From Brachionus koreanus (taxonomy: Eukaryota > Rotifera > Eurotatoria > Ploima > Brachionidae): 64,000 bases of DNA. Below, piece after piece: positions 23,074 to 35,300 of this stretch. Where the stretch lies: NCBI GenBank assembly GCA_016987375.1, contig PJRA01000485.1, positions 505,429-569,428 of the forward strand, written 5' to 3'. The notes below the pieces were generated by a model. That model was not told where the DNA came from, did no database searches, and was given only the letters and a program-made list of their open reading frames with translations. A program made the translations under genes and the position numbers. Position 1 is the first letter of the stretch, and each line of letters opens with the position of its first letter.

Positions 23074-25209
23074 ATGAAACGCTTTTTGAAACAACTAATT
23101 ATTTTTTCGATATTATTTTATGTCAACTTTTCTCAAGAATGTCCAACTCAATGCAATTGTATCAACAGCAACAATGTATTTAATGTTACTTGCCTCGAAT
23201 CGAACTCAATAATTTATCAACAAAATATTTTGAGCAATCTAAATTCAGCAATTACGGATACAATTATAGTCCGATTTTTGAACATAGAATCAGTTCCTAA
23301 TTTGTGTACTTTTAATACATTAAGCATTTTAGATTTATCAAATAATAAAATAGCTAGTAATATCACAGGGTCAACTTTTTCATGTTTATTTGAATTAACA
23401 TCTTTGAATTTATCAACTAATTTGATTCAATTCATTAATGAAAACACTTTCGATTTTAATAAAAAGTTACTGGAATTAGACTTGAGTTTCAATCGTATTG
23501 AACATATTCCTTTTAGCTTGTTTCAATATAAATTAGAAAATTTGAAAAAATTGTATCTACAAGGAAATTTATTAAAAGAAATCGATGTTTGGTTTTTTTA
23601 TCTTAAACACATAGAATTAGTTGATCTAAAATTTAATACTATTAAGAATTTCAAAAATGATAATAATTTTATGATTGATAATGAAATGATATATCCGACT
23701 TTAGCTAGAGCAAATTTAATAGATTTAAGATATAATTTAATTGAAAAATTTGATGATGATATTCTAAAATTATATAATATATGCAATAAAACCCAATATT
23801 TATTCTTTATTCGGTTATTATATGGACTTAGGATAGACGAAAATCCGCTACAGTGCAATTGTACTTCATCATTTAATTTCATAAATTTTTTCATATCTTT
23901 AAATAATTTCTTAAATACAGATAATAACATTTTCAAGGCAAAATGTAGTAATTCAAAGTATCAGGCAAGAATTATTTTCAATTTTCTTAACCTTAATGAA
24001 GATAAAGATTGTCTTGTTGATTATGCGTTTACAGAAGCAAATTGTCCATTCTTAAAAACAACTACATTGCCTACAACTTCAACATCTAATTCAATAACAT
24101 CAACATCAACAACAACAACAACAACTACAGTTGGGTTTGCAATTCCTCAAAATTTACTTAACGAACCAGAAAAAAATTTAACTCAAATTAGCTTGGAATA
24201 TTTTAATGATGCACAAACGGCAGGTTATATAATCGGAATATTTGGTTTAGTTTTTTTATTTTTTATTTTAATTTATTTTCTGTGTCCTATCGAAATACTA
24301 GCAATTTGTTTCGAATGTTTTCCGTGTTTTTACGCCATTTGTCCTTGTAAGAGTGGAGTCAAAAGAGAAAAAGAGTTTGATCTATTTATAAGCTTTAATA
24401 AAATAAATGAAGAGTGGGTTTGTCAAAAACTTATCCCTTACATTAAAGAAAATTATCTTGTTGAAAATTTTACACTACACTATGATTTAGATAAAAAATC
24501 TAATAAAATATTCGAAAATGATGTCAAAGAAAAAATGAATAAAAGCAGTTGTATTCTATTTGTTTTGTCAGATGCTTTTTTGATTAATGAATGGAACAAT
24601 AAACCATTTCGAGCTCATACAGAGCACTTGATAGCTCAAAAAAAGACAAGATTTATGGCAATTCAAATGCATGATATATGTGATGAAGAGGTTGATGAGT
24701 ATTTTACTAAAAAATTTCAAATCCCATCATTTATTTCACTCGAAAATGACGAATTTTTTTTTTGGAAAAAATTAGGCTATTTTTTGTTTACAAACAAAAA
24801 CAAGGGATCAATCCAGCCTGATGACTCGTTCGATATCATAGCAAAACAGAATGATGATATTATTTTTGATCCTTCCGAAATAAAAACACCTATTATTCAT
24901 ATGCCAGAAAATCATCCTAGGAGCATAACTACTACTATAACAAAAGAATCTAAAAAACCAAAAAAAAAGCCTCATTCAGTAAATAAAGGAGATAATATGA
25001 TAAGCATTGAACCCCATGATAAAATAAGACCAACATCGAGTATTCAAGAAAATAAATATGAAATTGAAAGATTTAATAGCCAATACTTTTCCACCAAAGA
25101 TGAAAATTTTAATAACAAAAAAAAATATCGTAAAATAATTTTTGATAATTCTGATGAATCGACAAAAGAAGAATATGTTGACTCTTTAATTTTAACAAAA
25201 GATAAATGA
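23074..25209 (+). CDS. Toll-like receptor (LRR ectodomain, one membrane span, TIR domain)
   Basis: A single-exon frame of 711 residues. Order: signal peptide (~1-20); cysteine-rich N-cap (CPTQCNC); about six leucine-rich repeats (for example LTSLNLSTNLIQFI, LLELDLSFNRIEHI); C-cap with four cysteines (NPLQCNC ... KCSNS ... CLVD, ~255-328); a Thr/Ser linker with an ACA-repeat tract (~330-352); a membrane span (~384-410); a cysteine-rich juxtamembrane stretch; a TIR domain (~430-570) with box 1 FDLFISF and a C-terminal FFFWKKLGYFL; then a charged tail of ~130 residues. Family members signal through TIR adaptors in innate immunity or development; the ligand cannot be inferred. The single C-cap directly before the membrane fits the single-cysteine-cluster layout. 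No introns were seen, unlike its neighbours. Confidence 0.88.
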   Translation: MKRFLKQLIIFSILFYVNFSQECPTQCNCINSNNVFNVTCLESNSIIYQQNILSNLNSAITDTIIVRFLNIESVPNLCTFNTLSILDLSNNKIASNITGSTFSCLFELTSLNLSTNLIQFINENTFDFNKKLLELDLSFNRIEHIPFSLFQYKLENLKKLYLQGNLLKEIDVWFFYLKHIELVDLKFNTIKNFKNDNNFMIDNEMIYPTLARANLIDLRYNLIEKFDDDILKLYNICNKTQYLFFIRLLYGLRIDENPLQCNCTSSFNFINFFISLNNFLNTDNNIFKAKCSNSKYQARIIFNFLNLNEDKDCLVDYAFTEANCPFLKTTTLPTTSTSNSITSTSTTTTTTTVGFAIPQNLLNEPEKNLTQISLEYFNDAQTAGYIIGIFGLVFLFFILIYFLCPIEILAICFECFPCFYAICPCKSGVKREKEFDLFISFNKINEEWVCQKLIPYIKENYLVENFTLHYDLDKKSNKIFENDVKEKMNKSSCILFVLSDAFLINEWNNKPFRAHTEHLIAQKKTRFMAIQMHDICDEEVDEYFTKKFQIPSFISLENDEFFFWKKLGYFLFTNKNKGSIQPDDSFDIIAKQNDDIIFDPSEIKTPIIHMPENHPRSITTTITKESKKPKKKPHSVNKGDNMISIEPHDKIRPTSSIQENKYEIERFNSQYFSTKDENFNNKKKYRKIIFDNSDESTKEEYVDSLILTKDK

Positions 25210-27613
25210 TAAATGAAGTTTGCAATTCAAAATTTAAAATGGAATTTTTTATCTTTTAGTCCAAGTAATATTTTGTAGAGTCAATTAACCAACTGAAGTT
25301 ATTTTTAAATTAAAATTTTGCTATAGCCAATGGTGAAAAAATAAGATATTAATTTTTTTCGATTTACAGATATGAGTTTGTTTTGCTTTGCACAAAAGTA
25401 TTTAATAAAGAACTAAAAGAAATATTTATTTGTCCTTCCTCCGTATAACACTCTTTATGACGAATTTTTTAACTGGAACCGATTACGAGAAATACAAATA
25501 GGTAGCCAAAAATTGGTTAACCGAAAATTCGGTTATTGATTTAATTTTTAGTTATTCATATTAATTCCAGTCGAATACATCTGGTAATTTTTCTTTTAGA
25601 CGGTTTTGGTCTAAAAGTAGTTTTCTATTGTAAATAAATTAAAGAGATTTGAAAAATGAGTCTAGGAAAGGCTCGATGAACAAAATAAACAAATAAAGCT
25701 CTCTTTTAAAAATTGAATAGATTTTGTGATGAAGCTCCTTAAACTTTTTTACAATCCCTTTGTTTATTAACAATTCTATCTAATTTGTATCTGTTTTTTT
25801 TATCGTAAATTAATTTTCCAAGCTTACTCCTAAGCTTAAAAGATCTGTACTGAGTTCTTTTTAGTCATAGCGAATTGACTTCTTTAGTCTTCTACATAAT
25901 TCTGTCGAACTTTTCCTCCAAAAAAAAATTAAACAATCTTTTGAGTAAAACAACAAAGCTACTAAAGTTGAATTTATTCCTCTTATTTTTCAAATTAAAT
26001 AATTTTTTTTTAAATTTTTTTTGTAATTAATTGAACAATTTATTATAGTTTTTTTTTAATTTATTCTTGAAGAATCCTTTTCAATAAATCAATAAAATGA
26101 ATTATAAATAAGAATTTATTTGATTAACTTAAGCCGAAACTAAAATTTACAAATTTAATATAATATAAATTTTAACTTATTTTTGGCTAACCGAATTTTG
26201 GTTAAATAATTTTTGGCCAACCGGACATTGGTTAATCAAAATTTATAATATTGGTTAACCAAGCAGTCCATAACCAACGTCACTACCAATTTTTATTAAA
26301 CGAAAACATGATAAAACCAGCTTATTTTGAAATACCGGTTAATCATTTTCTAAAGAAAAAAAAACTTCCTTTAACGAGCTTGAAAAAAAAAATTTTTACA
26401 CTTGTTTATTAAGAAAAATTTAAAAAAAAAATTAAAATAAAACAATTAGTTTTCTTTTTATAATTGAATATAAATAACTGAAAATACTTGAAAAAAATGC
26501 AAGTAAACTTGCTCAAAAAAAAGAAAGTGTATCTCTCTTACCGAAATTGAAATTATGAAATTGCGATCAACAAATAATTACTATCTTAAAGAATGCAATC
26601 GAAAGAATTAATGATTAAAAAGATTTTTCCAACGTTTTTGACTTTTTGCTTATTATTTAAAATATTGTAAAGATAAAAATGTAAAGCAAAACAATCCAAT
26701 ATAACAGATTTTGTAAAAAAGCTTAATTTTTAGTTTTATCTATCTTTTTTTCAACAAAAAAAAATTGCCCGTCCTTTTCAATGAGATTTCGATATAACGA
26801 GCACAAAAATTTTCGCCCAACTTGCTAGTTATACCAAGGCACGACTGTACAAATATAAATAACAAAAAATATTTACATATTTTAGTGTTTTTTGAAATGC
26901 AAAAAATTTAACTTAATTAAAAATTAATTAAAATATTACTGAAGTTCGAAAAAATGTGGTATCGAATAAAATATATCAGAAAATCCCTCCAAACCTTTGA
27001 GTGTTAAAAAATTAGTATTTTCCAAAAATAATGGTTTTAAGAAGATTTTTTAAAACGGATTGGAAAACTTTTGTCAGAGTTCTTTTTTAACTTGTCCGTA
27101 TTCTATTTCACAAAACTACTCAATAATTTCTATACAGAATTTCTTTTATTTATTTTATTTATTATTTCAATGAACGCCTTTAAGGCGATGTTAAAAAAAG
27201 TTAAATAGAAAACAAAAAAATTAATTAAAATAAAATAAAGTAAGCAGGTTTAGAGAAATTAAAGACAATTTTTTTTTGAAACAGTTCTAAATTAAATCTG
27301 TATTAATTAAATAAAATTATTATTTAATTAAAAATTTAGATCACATGTTTATAATTAATCACGATTAAGTCAAGAACTAAAAGAACTTGTTATTCCAAAA
27401 TTTTGTAAACTAGCTTGCTAATATTTATTTGGATGATCCGAAATAAAAATAAAAAATTATTCAACAATTTTTTTATTATAAGAAAATTCAATTTAGCTTC
27501 AAATAAACAATAAAGCATATAACAAATAAGTAAAATTAATCAAAGAATTTTTTCCTATTTTAATTTTTTTATTCTATTTTTGATTGATTTAGAAGTTTTT
27601 TATTTCAATTTCT
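25210..27613. other. 2.4-kb gene-free spacer with repeat relics
   Basis: No gene recognised. It holds a block of GGTTAACC/AACCGAA palindromic motifs at about 25495-26345. A transposon-end-like sequence at about 26755-26850, read in reverse complement, begins CAGTCGTGCCTTGGTATAAC, as Tigger/pogo-type ends do. A TAAA/TTTA-repeat LINE-type tail lies near 27145-27200. All three are partial. Confidence 0.4.
25495..26345. repeat. Block framed by GGTTAACC / TAACCGAAAATTCGGTTA motifs
   Basis: The left edge has TTGGTTAACCGAAAATTCGG and the right part repeats related strings on both strands (GGCTAACCGAATTTTGGTTA, GGCCAACCGG, TTGGTTAACCAAG). The motif spacing is irregular. This may be the two ends of a decayed inverted-repeat element of ~850 bases or a cluster of short palindromic repeats. 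There is no coding content. Confidence 0.35.
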
Positions 27614-29125
27614 TTATATTAGTTCAATATTTACGGATTTCAGTGCTTCAATAACCCAATCTGGTATGTTTTTAGCATTAGTTTTTTTCGAGGTGTCAGA
27701 TGAATAAAATCTGTTAATAAAATTTGTGGCAAACTCAGGAAATGTATCATTCCTAATTGAGTCGCGGATTCTTCTCATTAGACGCATCTTTGAAAAACTT
27801 ATAATAAAATTTCCAGACAATAAATTAAATTTTACTTGATATGCAACATTGTGAATTGAAATTAGCTGACATACAGTCACTTCATCAGAGTTTAAGAGCA
27901 TGTGCAAAAAAGCTCTAGAATAGGTTTTACATGTGAAACAATCACAATTTTCATCAATGGTTTTTTCATCAGTTGAAAACGTATTTTTCTTCAAATTTAA
28001 CTGTCCTTCATCTACTAGAGCACAACCAAATCTCTTTTAAGTAAAATAATAAAAATTTTCACAAAGAAAAAAATTCTTACAGCAGTTCTTGTAGGAAAAA
28101 CACAGTCAAAAAGATCACAGCCTAATGCAACACAAACAATCAAGTCAATAGCGAAACTTAATTTTTCAGCATAATTTTTTAAAACCAATTTTTCAATAAA
28201 ATATAATAATAATTGAATACCCAACTCCCATTAAATATCTTGGCTTTTCCAATGGCAAGAAATCAGTACTTAAGGATACCGCTCTCCAAAAATCGTCTTT
28301 TGATTCTCCACCAGAGAGACCTCCTATGGCATAGCCTGCCGTGTTTCTTTTAACTAATTCCTTTACAGATTGTTCTCTAAGTTTCATATTTAAACCTCCT
28401 TGTACAATCGGAAAAAGATTCTGATCTTTTTTTCTTTTATGAGATTTGATACATCTGTCCAGCCATCTAATAGATCTTAACATGGCTTCTTCCATTCGGT
28501 CTTGATCATCCAATGTACTACTTACTACATCATCCAGTTGCATTATAATGTCAGCTCCTATAGAATTTTGAATTTCCATTGATTTTTCAGGAGTTAACAT
28601 CATCATAGAATCATCATGGGGACTTTGAAAAGACACTCCTTCTTCGGTTACTTTTGCCAGTTTAAGTAAAGAAACCATTTGAAAGCCACCTGAATCAGTT
28701 AACAAAGCTCCATCCCAATTCATGTACTTATGTAAACCACCAGCTTGATTTAAAATACAAGTTCCCTAATTTTAGAACCAGCTTTATATTTTATTAATGT
28801 AGTTATTTGATTTTACAGGTCTATTTCCAAGATGATAAGTATTTCCTAATATAAGATTGCAACTTAAGTCTCTTATTTGAGAGGGAAGAACACCTTTTAG
28901 AGCTCCTTGTGTACCAACAGGCATAAATTGAGGAGTTTCTAAAACTGCATGAGGCAAAGTCAATTTGCTAAGTCTGGCCTTAGACCGACTACATTTTTGC
29001 AATACTTCAAATTTCATTGGATATTCGGAATAATCTAAACTGTCGTTTGGATAGGACATGACTTGACTTTTTATAAAACTTGGAATATTAAAAAAAATTT
29101 TAAATTTTGGATTATGTTTTTTCAT
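27614..29125 (-). CDS. QTRT1: Queuine tRNA-ribosyltransferase catalytic subunit
   Basis: Five exons (29125-28817, 28765-28221, 28156-28081, 28033-27836, 27787-27614) give 433 residues. The enzyme swaps guanine 34 for queuine in GUN-anticodon tRNAs, as a dimer with QTRT2. Visible: [12 protein letters not shown], the general-base region [45 protein letters not shown], the nucleophile region [16 protein letters not shown], and the zinc site CDCFTC with its downstream His in SRAFLH. Exon order and junctions follow the conserved protein exactly. Between exons 4 and 5 a 48-base GT-AG intron is open and in frame; family alignment (HNVAYQ followed by [12 protein letters not shown]) argues that it is spliced out. 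The gene is head to head with DOCK, 190 bases apart. An N-terminal extension of ~30 residues precedes the conserved core. Confidence 0.93.
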
Positions 29126-29315
29126 TTAAATTTTATAAACTCGTGACAAATATTTTTTTATTTTTCAATAAAAACATATGCAACAAAAACTTGAATAATA
29201 AATGTTAAATAATTACTCGATTGAAAAATTATATGAATTTTAGAGAGCTTTTTAATTCTCTAAGATCAAGTTAATTTTAAATTTATTTTTTTTTTTTCAA
29301 ATGATTTAAAACAAA
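29126..29315. promoter_or_regulatory. 190-base divergent promoter region, QTRT1 / DOCK
   Basis: The two ATG codons (29125 on minus, 29316 on plus) are separated by only 190 bases. Both promoters and leaders must fit here unless an upstream noncoding exon exists. The sequence is A/T-rich with a poly-T tract just before the DOCK start. No specific element was identified. Confidence 0.5.
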
Positions 29316-32300
29316 ATGAGCGCATGGAAAACTATTCCAAAAGGAAATACAAGAGCAATTGGTAATTATCTAAAGCAATTAATTATAAAATTTAATTCTT
29401 CATAAAAGCAATTTGCAACTTCAATAAAGAAGATCAAATATTTCTAAATTTAAAGATTGGTGACATTGTAGATATCATAGAAGAAACTGAAAGTATTTCA
29501 TATTTTGGATTATTAAGAGTGTTTAAATTTATTTTCAAAAAGATTGGTTCAGAGGATTCATCAATTGCAGCCCGGAAAAAAAAGGAATTTTTCCAAAATC
29601 ATTTGTCCGATTATTTGAAAGTGAACGGCTCAATTCTAAGTAATTTAGCTTTTTTCTATTTTGATATTTTTGTTTTTTAAATCAATTAAAAATTGGTTTT
29701 CTATAAATAAAATCTTTAAAGTCTAAAAAAAATCACAAATTTCTTAAACACTTGTAGGGATAAATCAGTGCAAGAAATTGAAGAAGTTTTAAAAGAATGG
29801 ACAGCTATTTGGCTTGAAAAATTTGATGTACTTTTAATATTTTGGTTGGTTATAAATTTTTAAAAATTATGGTATTTAAAAGGAAATTGAGCATCAAAAA
29901 AAAAACCACTGTCTGATGGGATATTTTAAAAATGGATTAAATTTGAAAAATGTTATTGTTGAAAATAGAGCATCTATTGTATAACAGTTTTTTTAGTTTA
30001 TTGATTTATCTAATTCGGTTTTAAGGATGAAATTAATGACTTAAAAAAGTCAAATTTGGGCAAAATTTTACAAGGAAATTATATTCTTGGTTTAGATGTA
30101 TTCGCTTTCGACTCGAATTATAATCGTTTGCAATCTAGGGACACAACTACCTTATTTTTATATGAAGAATTAAGAAAAAATAGCGAAATTAGTAATAATA
30201 GCTTACAATCATCTTCTTTCAACGTAAATGCTTCGAAAGATGACCAAGTGAATGAAAGTTTCTTGGTAAGTTAGTTAAATTAAAGATATTTAAATCAATC
30301 AAACTAATCTTAGCTTTATCTTTTTTTTAGCAAAAATTTGAACACAAACCACCTACGATGTCACAAATGCACTTTTCAAAGCCTTCATCAAACTATTGCC
30401 TTAAAGTATCTTTAGAGAGCATTGTTAATGGTTCAAATGCTCAATTTGAATTAGAAAATACTGACTTATGTGTGAATATGTTTCTTTACAAAGAAAATTC
30501 TCCCGAAAATAGCTTTTATCTATGGTAAAGATTTTTATTGTTTGTATCAGAAAAATTTAATAAAAAGTCTTAAATAAGTGAAAATGCTTTCTTCAAAATG
30601 GCAGATTTGATCGATAAAACCAATCTTAGCAGTATTCAATCTTCACAAAATGCATTTCAAAGAACATCTCTTATCCATAATAATGAAAAATATGTTTTTT
30701 TTTGTGATTTAAATGAGAAAGATTTTGAATACACGAAAAAAGGATACAAATTATTGATGGTCGCTTATTCAATAAAATATTCCAAGCAAAATGACAATGA
30801 TTTACTAGCATCTGTTAATAAGAAGGTTGCGGGTGGATTGTATGATTTGGGATCAAATTTGTGTAATCTTGTTTATGTTTCGGCTGATATTAGAAATTTT
30901 CAAGCATCTATGATTTTATAGTATTAAATTTAAATTTTTTACTAATTTAAGACAATTTTTAAATTTAAGTGTATCTGAATTTGACTCGTCAATTGTATGT
31001 CCAAAAAATATTGTTGATTACTTAAATACTAAAGACGTTTCTGATACGAGAAATTCACGTTCAAACAAGGAAATGTTTTTTAATCTCACATTTCGAATTG
31101 AGCTTTTTGAACTCTCATTTAAACAAGTAAAAAAAATATGTTGTTAAAAAAGCTTCAATAAATAATACAATATTTACACTTATTGGTTAAGATTATAAGC
31201 AAATTTGGTCATTTAAGTCCGAAAATTTGTCGAAAAATGGATTTTCCTGAAATTATTATGCCAGGTAAATAATATTTTTTTTTGGATAAATTTTAACATT
31301 ATTAAAGATGACTATCGAAACGAATTTTTCATTACAATTATCGGAGGGGAATTTCAGAAAGCCAGAAACTATGAATTAGTGGTCAATGTGGTGCAATTTA
31401 GGAGTGAAAATGAAAAAAAAATTGAAGAACCAGTTAGTTTTGATGAAAATGCAGGTCAAAAAAAATATTTCTTCTACAAATCAATTGTATATATTAAACA
31501 AGATAAACCAAAATGGAATGAAATCGTGAAGGTAAAGAAACTAGCTTTTCATCTAGATTAGTTTTATATGTGATTTGAACGAATGCGAATATAGGTTGTA
31601 TTAAAATATTTTTAGTTAAACTATAATTAAATTTAATAAAAGTAAAGGGTAGTGCATTTTAAGTTACACAAAATTCAAACACTTATAACTAAAGAATGGT
31701 AGAAGCGAAATCAAAAAAATTTTTTTTAATCCTATTTTTGTCATCTGTTAAAAATTATTTTTTGTATAGACACAACACATCGTTGTTAGCTATAGATCTC
31801 ACTTTTCTCTTAATACCCAGCATAAGTGATTGTAAAAAGTTTGAATCAATTTTTTTTAAACATGATTCAATACGTCAGACCAATTGTTGTTCTGTTGTTG
31901 CTATCCAACCTCCTTCATAGACATTCTGTGTCAGATACTCCAAAAATCTTCTATTAGCCTTGCTTGTGGAACATTTGAAGGCTTAATGTCTTTTGGCGCA
32001 TAGTAAACCATTTCATCCATCCAAGAAATCGTTTCACCAGATCTATAAGCACTTGCTAAATCAGGCCAAAACAAATAATGATACTTATAGATGAATGCTA
32101 GAATTCATTTTTCCAAGCATTCTTTGATTTAAAACTTTGAATTTGGATAATATCCAGATTTTCCTGACATTTCATTACCAGCAAAACAATCGGTGTTTTT
32201 TAACGTTTTCGATAAGAAATTTTCATTTTAACCAATTGTCGACTAATAAAGAATGATGAACACTAAATATTCTTCCAAGTTTTCGATGACTTAGATCTTT

Positions 32301-35300
32301 TATATAATTTCTATTGTCAATTTTTTGAGTTAAACCAGTTTTTCTTAGTTCCTTGATGTTGGACAGTCAGAATTTTTTTTACTTATAGACTCTGGACTTG
32401 TAGCTATCGATTGATATAGTCATATGCTGTCTTTCTGCAAATACCTTCCTGTATAAAGCGATTCGCAACATCTGCTTTTGAAATATTTGGATTATTTACA
32501 AAATAATTTTGAATTGACCATTGTTGCATTTTGAAAGTTTTTTATAGTAGCAAAGTTTGATTAAGCTTTGTGTAGCTAATTATGAAACACCCGTTAAATT
32601 AGTTCATTTTGCTTGAGTTTATAATCAAATTAATTGACTTGTCTTGACTTTGACTTTATGAATTTAAAATAGCACTGTTCAGAACAATTGTGGATTAATT
32701 ATTTATTTTATAAAATAAAGACAACTGTTTTAAGCATCCTATATAATATAAGCATTTTGTTAATATTAACTTTTAACGGCTATATTTTTAGATAAACATT
32801 CCATTGGGTAAAAAAGTCAAGGATCTGAAGAAACTTTTTCTTCGAATTTTAGTACGGAACCGTAATCAAGATGCTAAAGATAGGAATAAATTGATTGGAA
32901 TTAGCTACCTACCAATTACTAATGAAGATGGTTCAACAATAAAAGATTTTCACTGCTTTCTTCCAGTATATTAATTAAAAAAAAATCATTTATGAAAACT
33001 TTAAAATTTTAAAGATTCATAAAATTGAGAGTGAAGTTGAGCATTCATCAAATAGTGGATGTTTTATACCACTAAAACATCAATTTATTACAAATAATTT
33101 TTTTCAAAGCAATCCTGAAAAATTAAAAGAATTTTTGGAAGTAAAAGTAAAAGTAGTATCAACACAGCTCACTCAAAATGGTAAGAAAAATTTTAATGAA
33201 TTATTTTTAAAAATGAAAACTAATTATCAATTTGCCAAAAAAAGTTACTCTTTTGAATCTACTATCTTTTCCGACGTATGAAAATCTTGATGAGAATAAT
33301 TATCAGTGTTTACTTGGATATTTGAATGAATTATCAGCACTCAAAGAAGATCAAAAGTCTGAAATTGTGAAATTTTTACAAACAATACTGGACAAATTAA
33401 TTGATATTTTTCTTGATTTGACTAATAGAAATGAAATAATAAATGAAAAAACGATTGAATTTCATAGAAAATTTATTCAACCTCGTGTTTTTGAAATTTT
33501 AGTTTTTATTTTTCAAATGATTGAAAATCAAAGTAAATATGCGAGCTTCAGATCCGTAATTAATGCTTATTTAGAGAAAAGTTTTTGCATCACACTTGTT
33601 CACAAACCGATTTTAAGAATTTTTAATCATTTATTGACGGGAATTTATGAAAAATATAACTTGATCATAGCAGATAGTCGCAATGAAAATAACAATTTAG
33701 ATAAGAATCTACTAAACAGTGAGGAAAATTTTTTTCAAAAATATTCAAACATTGAAACAAAATATGAAGACAAAGATGAGCTAACATTAAGCGCCATTAA
33801 ATCAATGGAATTTATTTTCAAATTCGCATTTAAATCAAGGGAATTGCTTTCAATTTGTAATAGATCAAGTTATGTTAATAATAGAGAGGAAAATTTTGAT
33901 CATGAGATAGAAAATATATTTGGAAAATTGGTTGGAATATGCAGGTTAAACTATAAAATATTACCGAATGATAACATGATAAAAGCCCAAATATTTATTT
34001 TGAAAAACGTAGTCGACTTGATTCCTATTTTGATAAGTTCGAATCGATACTCTATGGAATTTATTGCGTAAAAATTTATAAATATTTTTAAAATTATTTA
34101 TAAAAAATAATTTTTAGTAATCTATATGTTGGATTCTTTTCCAATCAAAATGTTTTCAAGACACAGTTTTTATCAAAAATTCTTCAAACAAAATTGTTTG
34201 ACTTTTCAGGTATTTTTATTTGTCTAGTTATTAAAAAATTTTTAAATTATCAAACTTCAGAAAGCAGGAAAATCTTATTAGAACCAATTTGTAATATAAT
34301 ATCAGTTTCATTAACATTCGAAAAAGAATTGGAAGGTTCAAAAATGACTCAAGAAATAGAATTAGTGGGAAAAGTTACTGCCGAATTAATGAATAAATTA
34401 GAAATGAACAAAATTGTAATTATTTAACTTTATCTAAATAATTGTGACACTTAAAATTTTAAGGACGAAATAAGAGATGAAGTAATCCAAGTCTCAACAT
34501 TATTACCATGTTTAACGGGATTATTTTTGTATATAAATGACAGAATTTCAATAAAGGTAGTTTTTATCATCTATAATACCTTGTTGTTTTTTTTATTCAA
34601 GTTTTTAATTTAAGCAACTTTTTGGAACAAACATAATAGCCATTATGCGAATATTGAATTCAGATTGCATATACAAATTAATAGATTCATCAGATTGTGA
34701 TGAGTCAATAAATGATTTTTTAACAACAAACCATTGTTCGTCGTACGTAGACAAATTAGTTTTCAAATATTTAATTAAACAAAAGGAAATAAACAAAGAA
34801 AGCAAAACTAGTCAGATAAAAATGCTTAAGCTAATTTATTTATGTAATACCTTAATGAAAGAGGAAATATTTCCTAAAAATTGGTTTGAATTTATTATTT
34901 TACGTAATCAAGTTGTTTTTCATGTTCTTAACAAAATTGGTGAGAAACTTGTAGATGATTACTTAGAAAATTTTGATCAAATCAATAAAATAATATGGAC
35001 CGATTATTTTGATTGTTTAGTGCTAATCGCCATTGACCCTTGTTTACAGAAAAAAAAAATTGAAAAATCAAAGTTTTCTCAAGAAAAAAACGTCGATTTA
35101 AGAATACAAATAGCAAATGAAATTAAAAAAATGTGGTATAATTTGGCCGATAAAAAACAACATTTCATTCCGGATTTAGTTTCATCATTCATCAAAGTAT
35201 CATTGTTACCTTTGGCAGAAATTCAGTGTGTGATTATTCCAATAATTTTTGATATGATTAATTGTGAATATGTGAATAAAGGAACGAAAATAGGTTTTGA

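Noticed and set aside
23598..23936. 112-codon open frame on the minus strand
   Set aside because: It lies antisense inside the Toll-like receptor ectodomain, which has clear domain evidence on the plus strand. The antisense frame is a composition effect.
31696..31920. 74-codon plus-strand frame in the DOCK intron
   Set aside because: It is antisense to the transposase remnant (PQARLIEDFW on the minus strand) and has no signal of its own.
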